Source: Propionibacteriales bacterium
Lineage (GTDB): Bacteria > Actinomycetota > Actinomycetes > Propionibacteriales > Nocardioidaceae
Reading direction: 5' to 3'
Length of the DNA: 47,603 nucleotides
Assembly: GCA_009377795.1 (NCBI GenBank)
Contig: WHTJ01000027.1
Span: forward strand, 1 to 47,603
Each line of letters begins with the position of its first letter. The stretch's first letter is position 1. The translations under genes were made by a program, and so were the position numbers. Below, in pieces: positions 1-7,794 of this stretch. Under the pieces are notes generated by a model. That model saw only the letters and a program-made list of their open reading frames with translations. It was not told where the DNA came from and did not search any database.

Positions 1-24
1 GAACATGTGTTCGAGTCACAATCC

Positions 25-47
25 CGGGCCCGCTATGGTCGGGCCCG
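25..47. repeat. 8-bp perfect inverted repeat at window edge
   Basis: The arms cgggcccg at 25-32 and 40-47 pair perfectly around a 7-nt loop. This is probably the terminator of a gene to the left of the window, or a hairpin over the start of the HIT gene, because both candidate start codons (35 and 47) lie in it. There is no U-run. Confidence 0.4.
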
Positions 48-454
48 TGGACTGCCTGTTCTGTCGCATCGTCGCCGGGGATCACCCGGCCCACCCGGTT
101 CTCGACGAGCCGCATCTGGTCGGGTTCCTCGATCATCGGCCGGTCTTCAAGGGCCATGTGCTGCTGGTGCCGCGCACGCACTACGCGACCCTGGCCGACC
201 TGCCGTCCGAGCTGTTCACTCCGCTGCTTGAGGCGACCCAGCGGCTGGCGGCGGCCATGCAGTCGGCGCTCGGCGCCCAGGGGTCGTTCGTCGCGATGAA
301 CAACGTGGTCAGCCAGAGCGTGCCGCACCTGCACGTACACGTCGTGCCCCGAACCAAGGGTGACGGGTTGCGTGGGTTCTTCTGGCCGCGCACGAAGTAC
401 GCCGACGAGGACGACGCCGCATCGTACGCCGCCCGGATCCGCCGCGCCGTTTAG
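35..454 (+). CDS. HIT family nucleotide hydrolase/transferase
   Basis: Small cytosolic histidine-triad protein. The family hydrolyses or transfers nucleoside monophosphates (phosphoramidates, dinucleoside polyphosphates). Seen: the N-terminal CLFCRIVAGD block and an intact HLHVHVVPR triad at about residues 98-106. A length near 139 aa is normal for the family. The start is uncertain: the frame opens at ATG 5, but homologues begin close to the CLFC block, so ATG 35 or GTG 47 (directly before DCLFC) are more likely, and no clear Shine-Dalgarno distinguishes them. It converges on the WXG100-like gene with only 25 nt between stops. The exact substrate cannot be inferred. Confidence 0.88.
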   Translation: MVGPVDCLFCRIVAGDHPAHPVLDEPHLVGFLDHRPVFKGHVLLVPRTHYATLADLPSELFTPLLEATQRLAAAMQSALGAQGSFVAMNNVVSQSVPHLHVHVVPRTKGDGLRGFFWPRTKYADEDDAASYAARIRRAV

Positions 455-479
455 GGCCCTCTAGCGTCGGCACACGCCC

Positions 480-749
480 CTAGTTGGCCTGGGGGTTCGC
501 CGACTCGGCCTGCATGCGCTGCGCCTTGGCCATGCATGCCGAGCGATTGTCCTCCGCGGTCTGCAGCTCCCGGCGAAGCGTCGTGGCGACTCCCTGGAAG
601 TCGGTCTCGAGGTCGTCGGCGAGACTCCCGCGCCAGGTTTCGTCGCCGAAATTGTTCTCGACCTCGGTGAGCGCGCTCCGCATCGCGCTGATGGCGCCCG
701 ACATGCGGCTCATGGCGTCCTGGCACTCCTGGACGTACGGGATGGCCAT
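480..749 (-). CDS. WXG100/ESX-like small helical protein
   Basis: An 89-aa helical protein with W39-R40-G41 (the W-x-G turn of the WXG100/EsxA superfamily) in the middle, flanked by two amphipathic helices. WXG100 proteins form four-helix dimers and are substrates or partners of type VII (ESX) secretion. The start ATG at 749 has a good Shine-Dalgarno (aggggag) 5 nt upstream. It is the last gene of a minus-strand operon: the upstream large protein stops 10 nt before it. No EccC ATPase or other secretion component is in the window, so the secretion machine must be elsewhere if it is used. Assignment rests on the motif, length and context, not on a database match. Confidence 0.75.
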   Translation of the reverse strand: MAIPYVQECQDAMSRMSGAISAMRSALTEVENNFGDETWRGSLADDLETDFQGVATTLRRELQTAEDNRSACMAKAQRMQAESANPQAN

Positions 750-759
750 CCGTGCTCCC

Positions 760-1821
760 CTAGTTCTTCTCGACCTTGTCGTTGAACGCCTCGGCGTTCT
801 CCGGATAGTTGACCGGCACGCCGTTCGTGCGCAGCTGGTCCAGCCAGTACTGCACCTCCTGGGTGTACGTGCCGTTGTCCAAGGCGTCACGTACCCCCGG
901 CGGTGGATCGACGTACCCCTGAATGTTGTGGCCGCCATCGGCCACCGCGAGCACGGCACGCGCCGTACCCATCTGGATGTCACGTTCCTGCTGCTCGCGC
1001 AGCTCCCGGAGGTCCTCCTCCGGGATCTCGGGGATGTCCGGCGTCGGAGCGTCCGGCCGGAGATCCTGGTAGACGAGGCCGGTGCCGAAGCTGAGCAGGG
1101 AGCCGGCACCCGGGACGAATCCGATGCCCGTCTGGAGGGCACCGACCCCCATGTCGAGCATGCCGACGTTCGCGGCGTACCGCTCTGCCTGCAGCTGAGC
1201 CTGGATCTCGGCCCGCGCCTGTGCATCGGCCGCCTCCCAGCCGAGCGCGTCCTGCCGTCCGCGCAGGACGTTCCCCGCGATCGTGCCGGTCTGCTCATAG
1301 ATGATCTGCATGCTGTCGGGAGCGTTCTGCAGACCGTTCTGGACCGCCGCCTGGGTGTAGCTCTGCACAAAGGTCTGCAGCGCGACCGACTCCTCCTGGT
1401 TGGAGTTCACGATCTCCAGGAAGTCCCGCATGTCCTGGCCGGTGATCGAGATGGTCGACGTTCCCTGGGTCGTGGTCACGTAGCTGTCGCCGTCGATCGG
1501 CGTGCGCCCGAAGGTGTCGATGTAGTTGCTCGCCATCGTGGTGATGGCCTCGCGGACGTCGTCGTTGGTGATCGTGTCCTCGCCGCTCTTCGGCAGGTCT
1601 CCGACCGCCTGCATCAGGGCCAGTGCGCCCACGGCGTTCTCGGTCGCGTGTGGCCCGGTGCGGTCCTGCGTGACCGCGATGATGTCGGCGATGGCCGGAC
1701 CGGCGTCCTGCCACTCGACGCCCACCAGGGCCGAGGCGTTGGAGACGGACTGCAACACCTCGCGGGAGGCGTCGGTGTCCTGACTGAGCTGCTGCAACGT
1801 CTCCTCGGCGTTGAGCAGCAT
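760..1821 (-). CDS. large ESX-associated protein, C-terminal half (DUF6571-like?)
   Basis: A 353-aa mostly helical protein without signal peptide, with a glycine-rich hydrophobic stretch around residues 215-245 (GVGALQTGIGFVPGAG) and a proline/acid-rich linker after it. It lies in the same reading frame as the gene before it: that gene ends with TAA at 1830-1828, and only two codons separate this stop from ATG 1821. There is no convincing Shine-Dalgarno, so it is probably translated by re-initiation. From memory both parts together resemble the long actinobacterial DUF6571 proteins that accompany WXG100 genes; this is an unverified family guess. The function is unknown, and a role as type VII substrate or scaffold is inference. 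Confidence 0.6.
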   Translation of the reverse strand: MLLNAEETLQQLSQDTDASREVLQSVSNASALVGVEWQDAGPAIADIIAVTQDRTGPHATENAVGALALMQAVGDLPKSGEDTITNDDVREAITTMASNYIDTFGRTPIDGDSYVTTTQGTSTISITGQDMRDFLEIVNSNQEESVALQTFVQSYTQAAVQNGLQNAPDSMQIIYEQTGTIAGNVLRGRQDALGWEAADAQARAEIQAQLQAERYAANVGMLDMGVGALQTGIGFVPGAGSLLSFGTGLVYQDLRPDAPTPDIPEIPEEDLRELREQQERDIQMGTARAVLAVADGGHNIQGYVDPPPGVRDALDNGTYTQEVQYWLDQLRTNGVPVNYPENAEAFNDKVEKN

Positions 1822-1827
1822 GCCCGC

Positions 1828-2769
1828 TTAACTGTGCGCCGTCACCTCCATGACGCCACCGCCGGCGCTGGCGATGCCCCAGCCCTGACGCACGCCGTCG
1901 TGCAGCTGCTGGCCGTAGTCCAGGGCCATCTCGCCGACATCGACCTGCAGCGGGCTCCCTTCGACCGTGCCGTACCCGAGAAGGTCGTTCCACAGTCCGA
2001 GGTTGGCGTTGGCGGTCTCCGCGCCGTCCATCGTCCTCGTGTACCACTGGCCGTTCACCTCGACGGTCGTGGTGAACGGATCCGCCTCCGGCGGATCGCT
2101 GAACGGACCGTCGTAGGACGGGTTGATGTCGACCGTCAGCCGGTCACGGATGCTCTGCGGGAGCCCCCCGGTGCCGTAGTGCTCGCTGACCCGCATCAGC
2201 CCGTTCGCGTGCGGACGCACGATGTCGGTCACCATCGCCTGCGGCCAGCCCTGATCCTCGACCATGCCCGGGATCTCCAACACCGCGTCGCCGAGCGCCT
2301 CGTAGTACGACTGCAGCCACTCCGGGTCGTCCTGATGTTCCGCGACCTCGTTCGCGGCGATGGCGACCGCGTCCGGGTCACCGCTCTCGACGGCCTCCCG
2401 CATCTCGTCGCCGGCCTGCCGGCCGCGGTAGTCCACCGGCCCGGCCGTGACCTCCGATTCGGGGACGTCGACCCAGGTCCGGTCGGGCGCTGAACCGCCC
2501 GGGGCCGTGAGGACCGGCTGGTCGGCGATGAACTCGGCCTGGTTCTTGTAGTGCTTGACCGTGGGATGGAACTCGTGCATCACCCGGTTGATGCACGTTT
2601 GGACCTCGCTCCAGTTGACCTCGACCCAGCCGGGCTCCTCCGGGGCGGCCCACCCCTCCAGGGCGGACTTGGCGGTGCCGACATTGGTCTGCAGTGCCTC
2701 GTCGCAGTCCCGCATGGCATCTGCCAGATGGCCCATGTTCTCCACATGGATGCCCACCATGTCGTTCAC
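1828..2769 (-). CDS. ESX-associated protein with WXG-like N-terminal domain
   Basis: A 313-aa protein, first gene of the WXG100 operon. The first ~90 residues are helical and look like a WXG100-type domain (GWAAPEEPGWVEVNW, then the helix VQTCINRVMHEFHPTVKHY). A middle part rich in acidic residues follows (about 110-200), then a Trp/Gly-rich end. The start is taken as GTG 2769 because aggggag sits 9 nt upstream; GTG 2778 abuts the Shine-Dalgarno and ATG 2760 is too far away. The TAA stop is in frame with the following ORF, so this may be the N-terminal half of an ancestral ~670-aa protein. The gene starts 127 nt after the TauE gene ends and may have its own promoter. Confidence 0.6.
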   Translation of the reverse strand: MNDMVGIHVENMGHLADAMRDCDEALQTNVGTAKSALEGWAAPEEPGWVEVNWSEVQTCINRVMHEFHPTVKHYKNQAEFIADQPVLTAPGGSAPDRTWVDVPESEVTAGPVDYRGRQAGDEMREAVESGDPDAVAIAANEVAEHQDDPEWLQSYYEALGDAVLEIPGMVEDQGWPQAMVTDIVRPHANGLMRVSEHYGTGGLPQSIRDRLTVDINPSYDGPFSDPPEADPFTTTVEVNGQWYTRTMDGAETANANLGLWNDLLGYGTVEGSPLQVDVGEMALDYGQQLHDGVRQGWGIASAGGGVMEVTAHS

Positions 2770-2835
2770 GCACACCACTCCCCTGGAGCCGACTGTCGGT
2801 GTCCAGGAGGCTATCCGATAACGGTGTCACGACAG

Positions 2836-2856
2836 CCCGCCGTCTGGGCCGGCGGG
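2836..2856 (-). terminator. hairpin downstream of TauE/SafE gene
   Basis: A 7-bp perfect stem (cccgccg / cggcggg) with a 7-nt loop, 40 nt past the stop of the TauE gene on the minus strand. No U-run follows, which is usual for actinobacterial intrinsic terminators. Its position separates the acnA-TauE unit from the WXG100 operon. Confidence 0.4.
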
Positions 2857-2896
2857 AAGGACGTCCGGGCACCGGTCGGGCGTACCGTCCGCCGGC

Positions 2897-3613
2897 TCAC
2901 GCGAACGGACGCACCAGCAGGACGACCGCCGACGCCGCGATCACGACGAGCACCGCCTGCCGGAACCGCGGTCCGCGCAGCCGCTTGCGCCACGGATGCG
3001 ACAACGCGAACCCGACCGTGAAGAACGGGATGAACGCCAGGCCCGCCAGCAGCTCCCGGACGGTCATCTCACCCGCGACGGAAAGCGCACCGATCGACAA
3101 TGCCGAACCCGCCGTGAACACCAACGCGACCGTCGAGCGCAACGTCGCCGGATCCGACCGCTGGTAGATGAACGCGAGCGGCGGCCCACCGATGGACGAG
3201 GTCGTGGCGCCGATCCCGGAGACGCAGCCCGCACCGGCGAGGGTCCAGCGATTCACCGGGACGGCGAACGAGCGCACGCTGAGCAGGACCGCGAGCAACG
3301 TCATGACCCCGATCCCGATCGCAAGGTCCTCACGTGACAGCGCGACCACGATCCCGGCGCCCGCGATGGTGCCGAGGAACCGGCCGGCGAAAACCCAGCC
3401 GACCCGCGGGTCCAGGTCCTGGTGCTCGGAGACCAGCGACATCACCGCCAGGAGGAACACCACCACCAACAGGCTTCCCGGCATCAGCGAGGGGTCGAGC
3501 AACGTGACGACGGGAGCGGCCACCAGACCAACGCCGAAGCCGACCGTGCCCTGAACGACCGCACCGAGCAATACCGTCGTGCCCGCGATCAGCACGATCT
3601 GCGGATCGAGCAA
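2897..3613 (-). CDS. sulfite exporter TauE/SafE family permease
   Basis: A 238-aa integral membrane protein with seven to eight hydrophobic segments and the family's paired repeats. Typical motifs: GAVVQGTVGFGVGLVAAP near the N-terminus and IGATTSSIGGPPLAF in the second half. TauE/SafE proteins export or import small organic anions such as sulfite, sulfoacetate or related sulfur/carbon acids. The start is inferred as TTG 3613: it lies 10 nt after the acnA stop, is preceded by gaggg, and gives a protein beginning just before the first membrane helix; no ATG or GTG is better placed. The tight spacing indicates co-transcription with aconitase. The substrate is unknown. Confidence 0.82.
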   Translation of the reverse strand: MLDPQIVLIAGTTVLLGAVVQGTVGFGVGLVAAPVVTLLDPSLMPGSLLVVVFLLAVMSLVSEHQDLDPRVGWVFAGRFLGTIAGAGIVVALSREDLAIGIGVMTLLAVLLSVRSFAVPVNRWTLAGAGCVSGIGATTSSIGGPPLAFIYQRSDPATLRSTVALVFTAGSALSIGALSVAGEMTVRELLAGLAFIPFFTVGFALSHPWRKRLRGPRFRQAVLVVIAASAVVLLVRPFA

Positions 3614-3623
3614 ACGACGGCCC

Positions 3624-6449
3624 TCAGCCGTCGAGCAGGCCGCGCAGCACGTATTGCATGATGCCGCCGTTGCGGTAGTAGTTCGCCTCACTGGGTGTGT
3701 CGATGCGTACGACGGCGTCGAACTCGGTCGTGCCGGAGGCGCGCGAACCAGACGCTGTGCCGGCCCGCACCCGCACGGTCGACGGCGTCGTACCGTCGTT
3801 CATCGCCTCCACACCCGTGATGTCGAACGTCTCCTCCCCGGTCAGGCCCAGCGACTCGGCGTTCTGACCGTCCGGGTACTGCAACGGCAAGACACCCATC
3901 CCGATGAGGTTCGACCGGTGGATCCGCTCGTACGACTCGGCGATCACGGCACGCACGCCCAGCAGCGCCGTACCCTTGGCCGCCCAGTCCCGCGACGAGC
4001 CGGAGCCGTACTCCTTGCCGGCCAGGATCACCAGCGACACGCCGGCGGAGGCGTACGCCGCCGAGGCGTCGTAGATCGTCGTGACCTCGCCGTCGCCGGC
4101 GAAGTTGCGGGTAAAGCCGCCCTCCGTGCCGGGCACGAGCTGGTTGCGCAGACGGATGTTGGCGAACGTGCCGCGGATCATCACCTCGTGGTTGCCGCGC
4201 CGCGAACCGTACGAGTTGAAGTCCCGCTGCTCGATCCCGTGGGAGATCAGGTAAGCGCCCGCCGGAGAGTCCTTCTTGATCGCCCCGGCCGGCGAGATAT
4301 GGTCGGTCGTCACCGAGTCCCCGAGCCTCGCCAGCACCCGCGCGCCGCCGATGTCGGTGACCGGTGCGGGCTCGCGCCGCATCCCGTCGAAGTACGGCGC
4401 CTTCCGGGCGTACGTCGACCGCTCGTCCCACGCGAACGTCGCACCCTCCGGAGTGGGCAGGGAGCGCCACCGCTCGTCGCCGGCGAACACATCGGCGTAG
4501 TCGGCGGTGAACATCTCCGACGCGATGGCCGAGGCCACGACCTCCTCGATCTCGTGCTCCGACGGCCAGATGTCGCGGAGGAAGACGTCGTTGCCGTCCG
4601 CGTCCTGACCCAGGGGCTCGCGGAACAGGTCCGTGTCCATCGACCCGGCCAGCGCGTAGGCCACGACCAGCGGCGGCGACGCGAGGTAGTTCATCTTCAC
4701 GTCGGGGTTGATCCGGCCCTCGAAGTTGCGGTTGCCGCTCAGGACGGACACCACGCTCAGGTCGTGGTCGTTCACCGCCTTGGCCACCTCGGGGATCAGC
4801 GGCCCGGAGTTGCCGATGCACGTCGTACATCCGTAACCGACCAGGTTGAACCCGAGCTTGTCGAGGTACGGCGTCAGCCCGGCCCGCTCGTAATAGTCCA
4901 TGACCACCTTCGAGCCCGGTGCCAGCGTGGTCTTCACCCACGGCTTGCGGGACAGCCCCTTCTCGACGGCGTTCTTCGCCAGCAGCGCCGCGCCGATCAT
5001 CACCGACGGGTTCGAGGTGTTCGTGCAGGACGTGATCGCGGCGATGGCCACCGCGCCGTGGTCGATCGCGCAGGTCGTGCCGTCGGACAGCGTGATCGGC
5101 ACCGGGTTGCTCGGTCGGCCGTGCGAACCGGAGGCCGCCGAGGCGAGCGCGCCCGGGGGCTGGGAGCCGTTCTCGCCGTGGTACGCCGGGGAGTCGGAGG
5201 CGGGGAAGGACTCCGCGGATGCCTCGTCGTACCCCTCCTCACCGACGTCGTGCGCCTCGACGTAGTCGCCGAGCACGGACCGGAACGCGGTTTTGGCGTC
5301 GGACACGGCGACCCTGTCCTGCGGCCGCTTGGGGCCCGCGAGGGACGGTACGACGCTCGCGAGGTCGAGCTCGAGGTACTCGGAGTACCGCGGCTCGACG
5401 TCCGGATCGTGCCACAGTCCCTGCGCCTTGGCGTACGCCTCGACCAGCGCGAGCTGCTCCGCGGAACGGCCGGTCAGCCGCAGGTAGTTGAGGGTCTCGG
5501 CGTCGATCGGGAACACGGCGATCGTGGAGCCGTACTCCGGGCTCATGTTGCCGATCGTCGCCCGGTTGGCCAACGGGACGGCCGGCACGCCGGGCCCGTA
5601 GAACTCCACGAACTTGCCGACCACACCGTGCTTGCGCAGCATCTCGGTGATCGTCAGCACGAGGTCGGTGGCGGTCGCACCCTCAGGCAGCTCGCCGGAC
5701 AGCTTGAACCCGACCACGCGCGGTATCAGCATCGAAATCGGCTGGCCCAGCATCGCGGCCTCGGCCTCGATGCCGCCGGCGCCCCAGCCGACGACGCCCA
5801 GGCCGTTGACCATGGTGGTGTGCGAGTCGGTGCCGACGCAGGTGTCCGGATAGGCGACGCCGTCCCGGGTGAAGACCACCCGGGCGAGGTGCTCGATGTT
5901 GACCTGGTGCACGATGCCGGTTCCCGGCGGCACCACCTTGAAGTCGTCGAACGCCCCCTGGCCCCAGCGCAGGAACTGGTAGCGCTCCAGGTTGCGCCCG
6001 TACTCGATCTCGACGTTGCGCTCGAACGCGTCCGGCGACCCGAACACGTCGGCGATCACCGAATGGTCGATGACCAGCTCGGCGGGTGCGAGCGGGTTGA
6101 TCTTCGACGGGTCGCCGCCCAGGTCCTGCATCGCCTCGCGCATGGTGGCGAGGTCGACGACGGCCGGCACGCCGGTGAAGTCCTGCATGATCACCCGGGC
6201 GGGGGTGAATTGGATCTCTTCGCTGGGTTCGGCTTCGGCGTCCCAGCCCGCCAACGCCCGGATGTCGTCGGCGGTGATGTCGGCGCCGTCCTCGGTCCGC
6301 AGCAGGTTCTCGAGCAGGATCTTGAGGCTGTACGGGAGGCTGGCGACGTCGAGCCCGTCTCCCGTGACCGCGTCCAGCCGGTAGATCTCGTACGGCGTGC
6401 CGTCGACGTCGAGGGACGTCCGGGCGCCGAAACTGTCGACACTGCTCAT
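3624..6449 (-). CDS. acnA: aconitate hydratase A
   Basis: A 941-aa cytosolic aconitase that interconverts citrate and isocitrate in the TCA cycle. The [4Fe-4S] ligands are visible: Cys475 in ITSCTNTSN, and Cys541 and Cys544 in [11 protein letters not shown]. The swivel domain with [13 protein letters not shown] is present near the C-terminus. An Ala/Ser/Gly-rich insertion around residues 405-445, just before the Cys475 region, matches the long AcnA form seen in actinobacteria. ATG 6449 has a strong Shine-Dalgarno (ggaggaggag). A TCTCGATATCAAGA dyad lies 23 nt upstream of the start codon, a likely operator. The sulfotransferase gene lies upstream with a 52-nt gap, and the TauE permease is coupled downstream. 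Confidence 0.97.
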   Translation of the reverse strand: MSSVDSFGARTSLDVDGTPYEIYRLDAVTGDGLDVASLPYSLKILLENLLRTEDGADITADDIRALAGWDAEAEPSEEIQFTPARVIMQDFTGVPAVVDLATMREAMQDLGGDPSKINPLAPAELVIDHSVIADVFGSPDAFERNVEIEYGRNLERYQFLRWGQGAFDDFKVVPPGTGIVHQVNIEHLARVVFTRDGVAYPDTCVGTDSHTTMVNGLGVVGWGAGGIEAEAAMLGQPISMLIPRVVGFKLSGELPEGATATDLVLTITEMLRKHGVVGKFVEFYGPGVPAVPLANRATIGNMSPEYGSTIAVFPIDAETLNYLRLTGRSAEQLALVEAYAKAQGLWHDPDVEPRYSEYLELDLASVVPSLAGPKRPQDRVAVSDAKTAFRSVLGDYVEAHDVGEEGYDEASAESFPASDSPAYHGENGSQPPGALASAASGSHGRPSNPVPITLSDGTTCAIDHGAVAIAAITSCTNTSNPSVMIGAALLAKNAVEKGLSRKPWVKTTLAPGSKVVMDYYERAGLTPYLDKLGFNLVGYGCTTCIGNSGPLIPEVAKAVNDHDLSVVSVLSGNRNFEGRINPDVKMNYLASPPLVVAYALAGSMDTDLFREPLGQDADGNDVFLRDIWPSEHEIEEVVASAIASEMFTADYADVFAGDERWRSLPTPEGATFAWDERSTYARKAPYFDGMRREPAPVTDIGGARVLARLGDSVTTDHISPAGAIKKDSPAGAYLISHGIEQRDFNSYGSRRGNHEVMIRGTFANIRLRNQLVPGTEGGFTRNFAGDGEVTTIYDASAAYASAGVSLVILAGKEYGSGSSRDWAAKGTALLGVRAVIAESYERIHRSNLIGMGVLPLQYPDGQNAESLGLTGEETFDITGVEAMNDGTTPSTVRVRAGTASGSRASGTTEFDAVVRIDTPSEANYYRNGGIMQYVLRGLLDG

Positions 6450-6471
6450 CGGCCTTCTCCTCCTCCAGATG

Positions 6472-6500
6472 TCTCGATATCAAGATACACGGCATCGAGA
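6472..6500 (-). promoter_or_regulatory. candidate operator of acnA
   Basis: There are three half-sites of the form TCTYGAT or its complement: TCTCGAT 6472-6478 and ATCAAGA 6479-6485 form an imperfect 14-bp palindrome centred on GATATC, and ATCGAGA lies at 6494-6500. An 8-bp exact inverted repeat (gtctcgat 6471-6478 / atcgagac 6494-6501) is part of it. It sits between the sulfotransferase stop and the acnA Shine-Dalgarno, where a repressor would act. The regulator family is not assigned. Confidence 0.5.
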
Positions 6501-6501
6501 C

Positions 6502-7740
6502 TCAGCGTCGACGGCTCGCAGAATTCCGAACCGTGCGTGACCGTCGTACGAGCCATCGCGCCGTCCGGCTGCGCCGCGCCAGCCGGCGCAGCCGGACGGC
6601 GCGGCGCAGCCGCTGGCCGAGGGATCCAGGAGCAGGCGGCGGCGCGGGGGCCTCGGACGCCGGGTCGGCGGCACCGTCGAGCCTGCGCCGCAACCGGGCG
6701 TTCTGCTCGGCCAGCCGCTTGTGCTCGATCTGCAGCTCGCCGAGGATCCTGCCCAGACCGACCAGACCGTCCGTAGCCGCGGCGAGCAGCTCGCTCGTGG
6801 ACGCGTCGGCCGGATCGACGGCCTCGGCCCGAGGCTCCGCGGGCGGTACGAGGTCGGCGAGGTCGCCGGCGACGTGCACCCCCAGCGCCTCGACCTCCCG
6901 GAGCATGCGCTCCGACCGCCCCCTTACCCATGCGTGCTGCTCGGCCGGCAGGGTCAGACGCGGCTCCGACTTCGCCCGCGGGGCCAGCACCCGCTTGGCG
7001 AGGGTCCTCCGGAAAGCGTGCCGGTACACCGGGTACGCCAGGTCGGCGACCTCGGCGTTGACCCGGCGCATCAGCTCGGCCGACACCGCGCCCAGCGACT
7101 CGTTCTGCGGCGCCGGCTGCCGGAACCGGTCGCCGTCCAGGCCCAGTACCGAGGAGAACCGTTTCCATACCAGCGTCGGATCACCGCCCGGCGGGGGAAC
7201 GGTGACCACGGAGATCCGGTCGTAGGGCGCGACCGCCGACCAGGCACGGATGATCCGGGCGAGGTCGTGCGCATTCCAGAACCGGCGGCCGAGCTCGGAG
7301 TCCGGATCGTCCGCGCAGACCTCCTTGATGAACTCCGCCCACCCGGCCGGACGGCGGGACTGCATCCCCTCCTGCCATTGCGACGGGATCACGCGGGTCA
7401 GCTCCCGGGCGGTGAGGATCACGTGTCGTTCGGCGTCGCCGAGCGACCGTACGACCCGCTCGAGTTTCCGCTCCCTCAGCGGCGCGAGGAGCTCCATCGA
7501 GATCACCGCGTCACCCTCGAACCGGCGGATCTCGCCCGCCATCCGTCCCCATGCGCCCTCGTCGCCGGGAAAGCGGGCCTGCGGTCCGATCAGATCGCCC
7601 ACGGCGCGGCGGTTCTCCCCGGTGCCGGACCACAGCCACCCGGACTCGGCCAGGAGAACGGAGTTCTCCGTGAGCAGCGCCTGGAGGTAGCTCGTGGCGG
7701 CCTTCATCGTGCCGATGTGGAGAAAGACGCGTTTCGCCAT
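6502..7740 (-). CDS. sulfotransferase-family-like protein with basic coiled-coil tail
   Basis: A 412-aa protein. The N-terminus VFLHIGTMKAATSYLQ corresponds to the 5'-phosphosulfate-binding loop of PAPS-dependent sulfotransferases, and the order of blocks (ILTARELTRVIPSQWQEG, then a conserved FWNAHDLARII segment) fits bacterial sulfotransferase-like proteins acting on carbohydrates or lipids. The loop is atypical (MKAATS in place of P-K-x-G-T-T). Residues ~325-365 form a coiled coil (LGRILGELQIEHKRLAEQNARL); the last 40 residues are very Arg-rich with two RRSRT repeats, perhaps for membrane or polyanion contact. ATG 7740 lacks a Shine-Dalgarno but has TAGCCT 8 nt upstream, suggesting a leaderless mRNA. 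Substrate unknown. Confidence 0.72.
   Translation of the reverse strand: MAKRVFLHIGTMKAATSYLQALLTENSVLLAESGWLWSGTGENRRAVGDLIGPQARFPGDEGAWGRMAGEIRRFEGDAVISMELLAPLRERKLERVVRSLGDAERHVILTARELTRVIPSQWQEGMQSRRPAGWAEFIKEVCADDPDSELGRRFWNAHDLARIIRAWSAVAPYDRISVVTVPPPGGDPTLVWKRFSSVLGLDGDRFRQPAPQNESLGAVSAELMRRVNAEVADLAYPVYRHAFRRTLAKRVLAPRAKSEPRLTLPAEQHAWVRGRSERMLREVEALGVHVAGDLADLVPPAEPRAEAVDPADASTSELLAAATDGLVGLGRILGELQIEHKRLAEQNARLRRRLDGAADPASEAPAPPPAPGSLGQRLRRAVRLRRLARRSRTARWLVRRSRTVRNSASRRR
6556..6604. repeat. 20-bp perfect hairpin inside sulfotransferase CDS
   Basis: Left arm 6557-6576 and right arm 6584-6603 are exact reverse complements around a 7-nt loop (6577-6583), with a further G-U pair possible. 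The GC-rich stem codes for the arginine-rich tail of the sulfotransferase and ends about 55 nt before its stop codon. It could act as an attenuator or partial terminator ahead of acnA, or simply reflect Arg codon repeats. Confidence 0.75.
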
Positions 7741-7748
7741 GGTCAGCG

Positions 7749-7754
7749 AGGCTA
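7749..7754 (-). promoter_or_regulatory. -10 element of sulfotransferase gene (leaderless)
   Basis: TAGCCT on the minus strand, 8 nt before ATG 7740. The same hexamer and spacing occur before the psuK-like gene. Confidence 0.45.
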
Positions 7755-7794
7755 GTCGATCCGGTTTCGTACCGCGCGCAGCCGGTCGACGCGC

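Noticed and set aside
1-31. tRNA 3' end (a GTTCGAGTC T-loop-like sequence at 9-17)
   Set aside because: The outer T-stem pair is an A-A mismatch, the following bases do not make a sensible acceptor strand with A/G discriminator, and no 5' part is in the window.
484-2493. 669-codon open frame on the plus strand
   Set aside because: Antisense to the WXG100 operon; high-GC third-position shadow with no domain resemblance.
3579-6776. 1065-codon open frame on the plus strand
   Set aside because: Antisense to acnA, whose catalytic motifs prove the minus strand to be coding; composition is Arg/Val/Asp-rich as in typical shadows.
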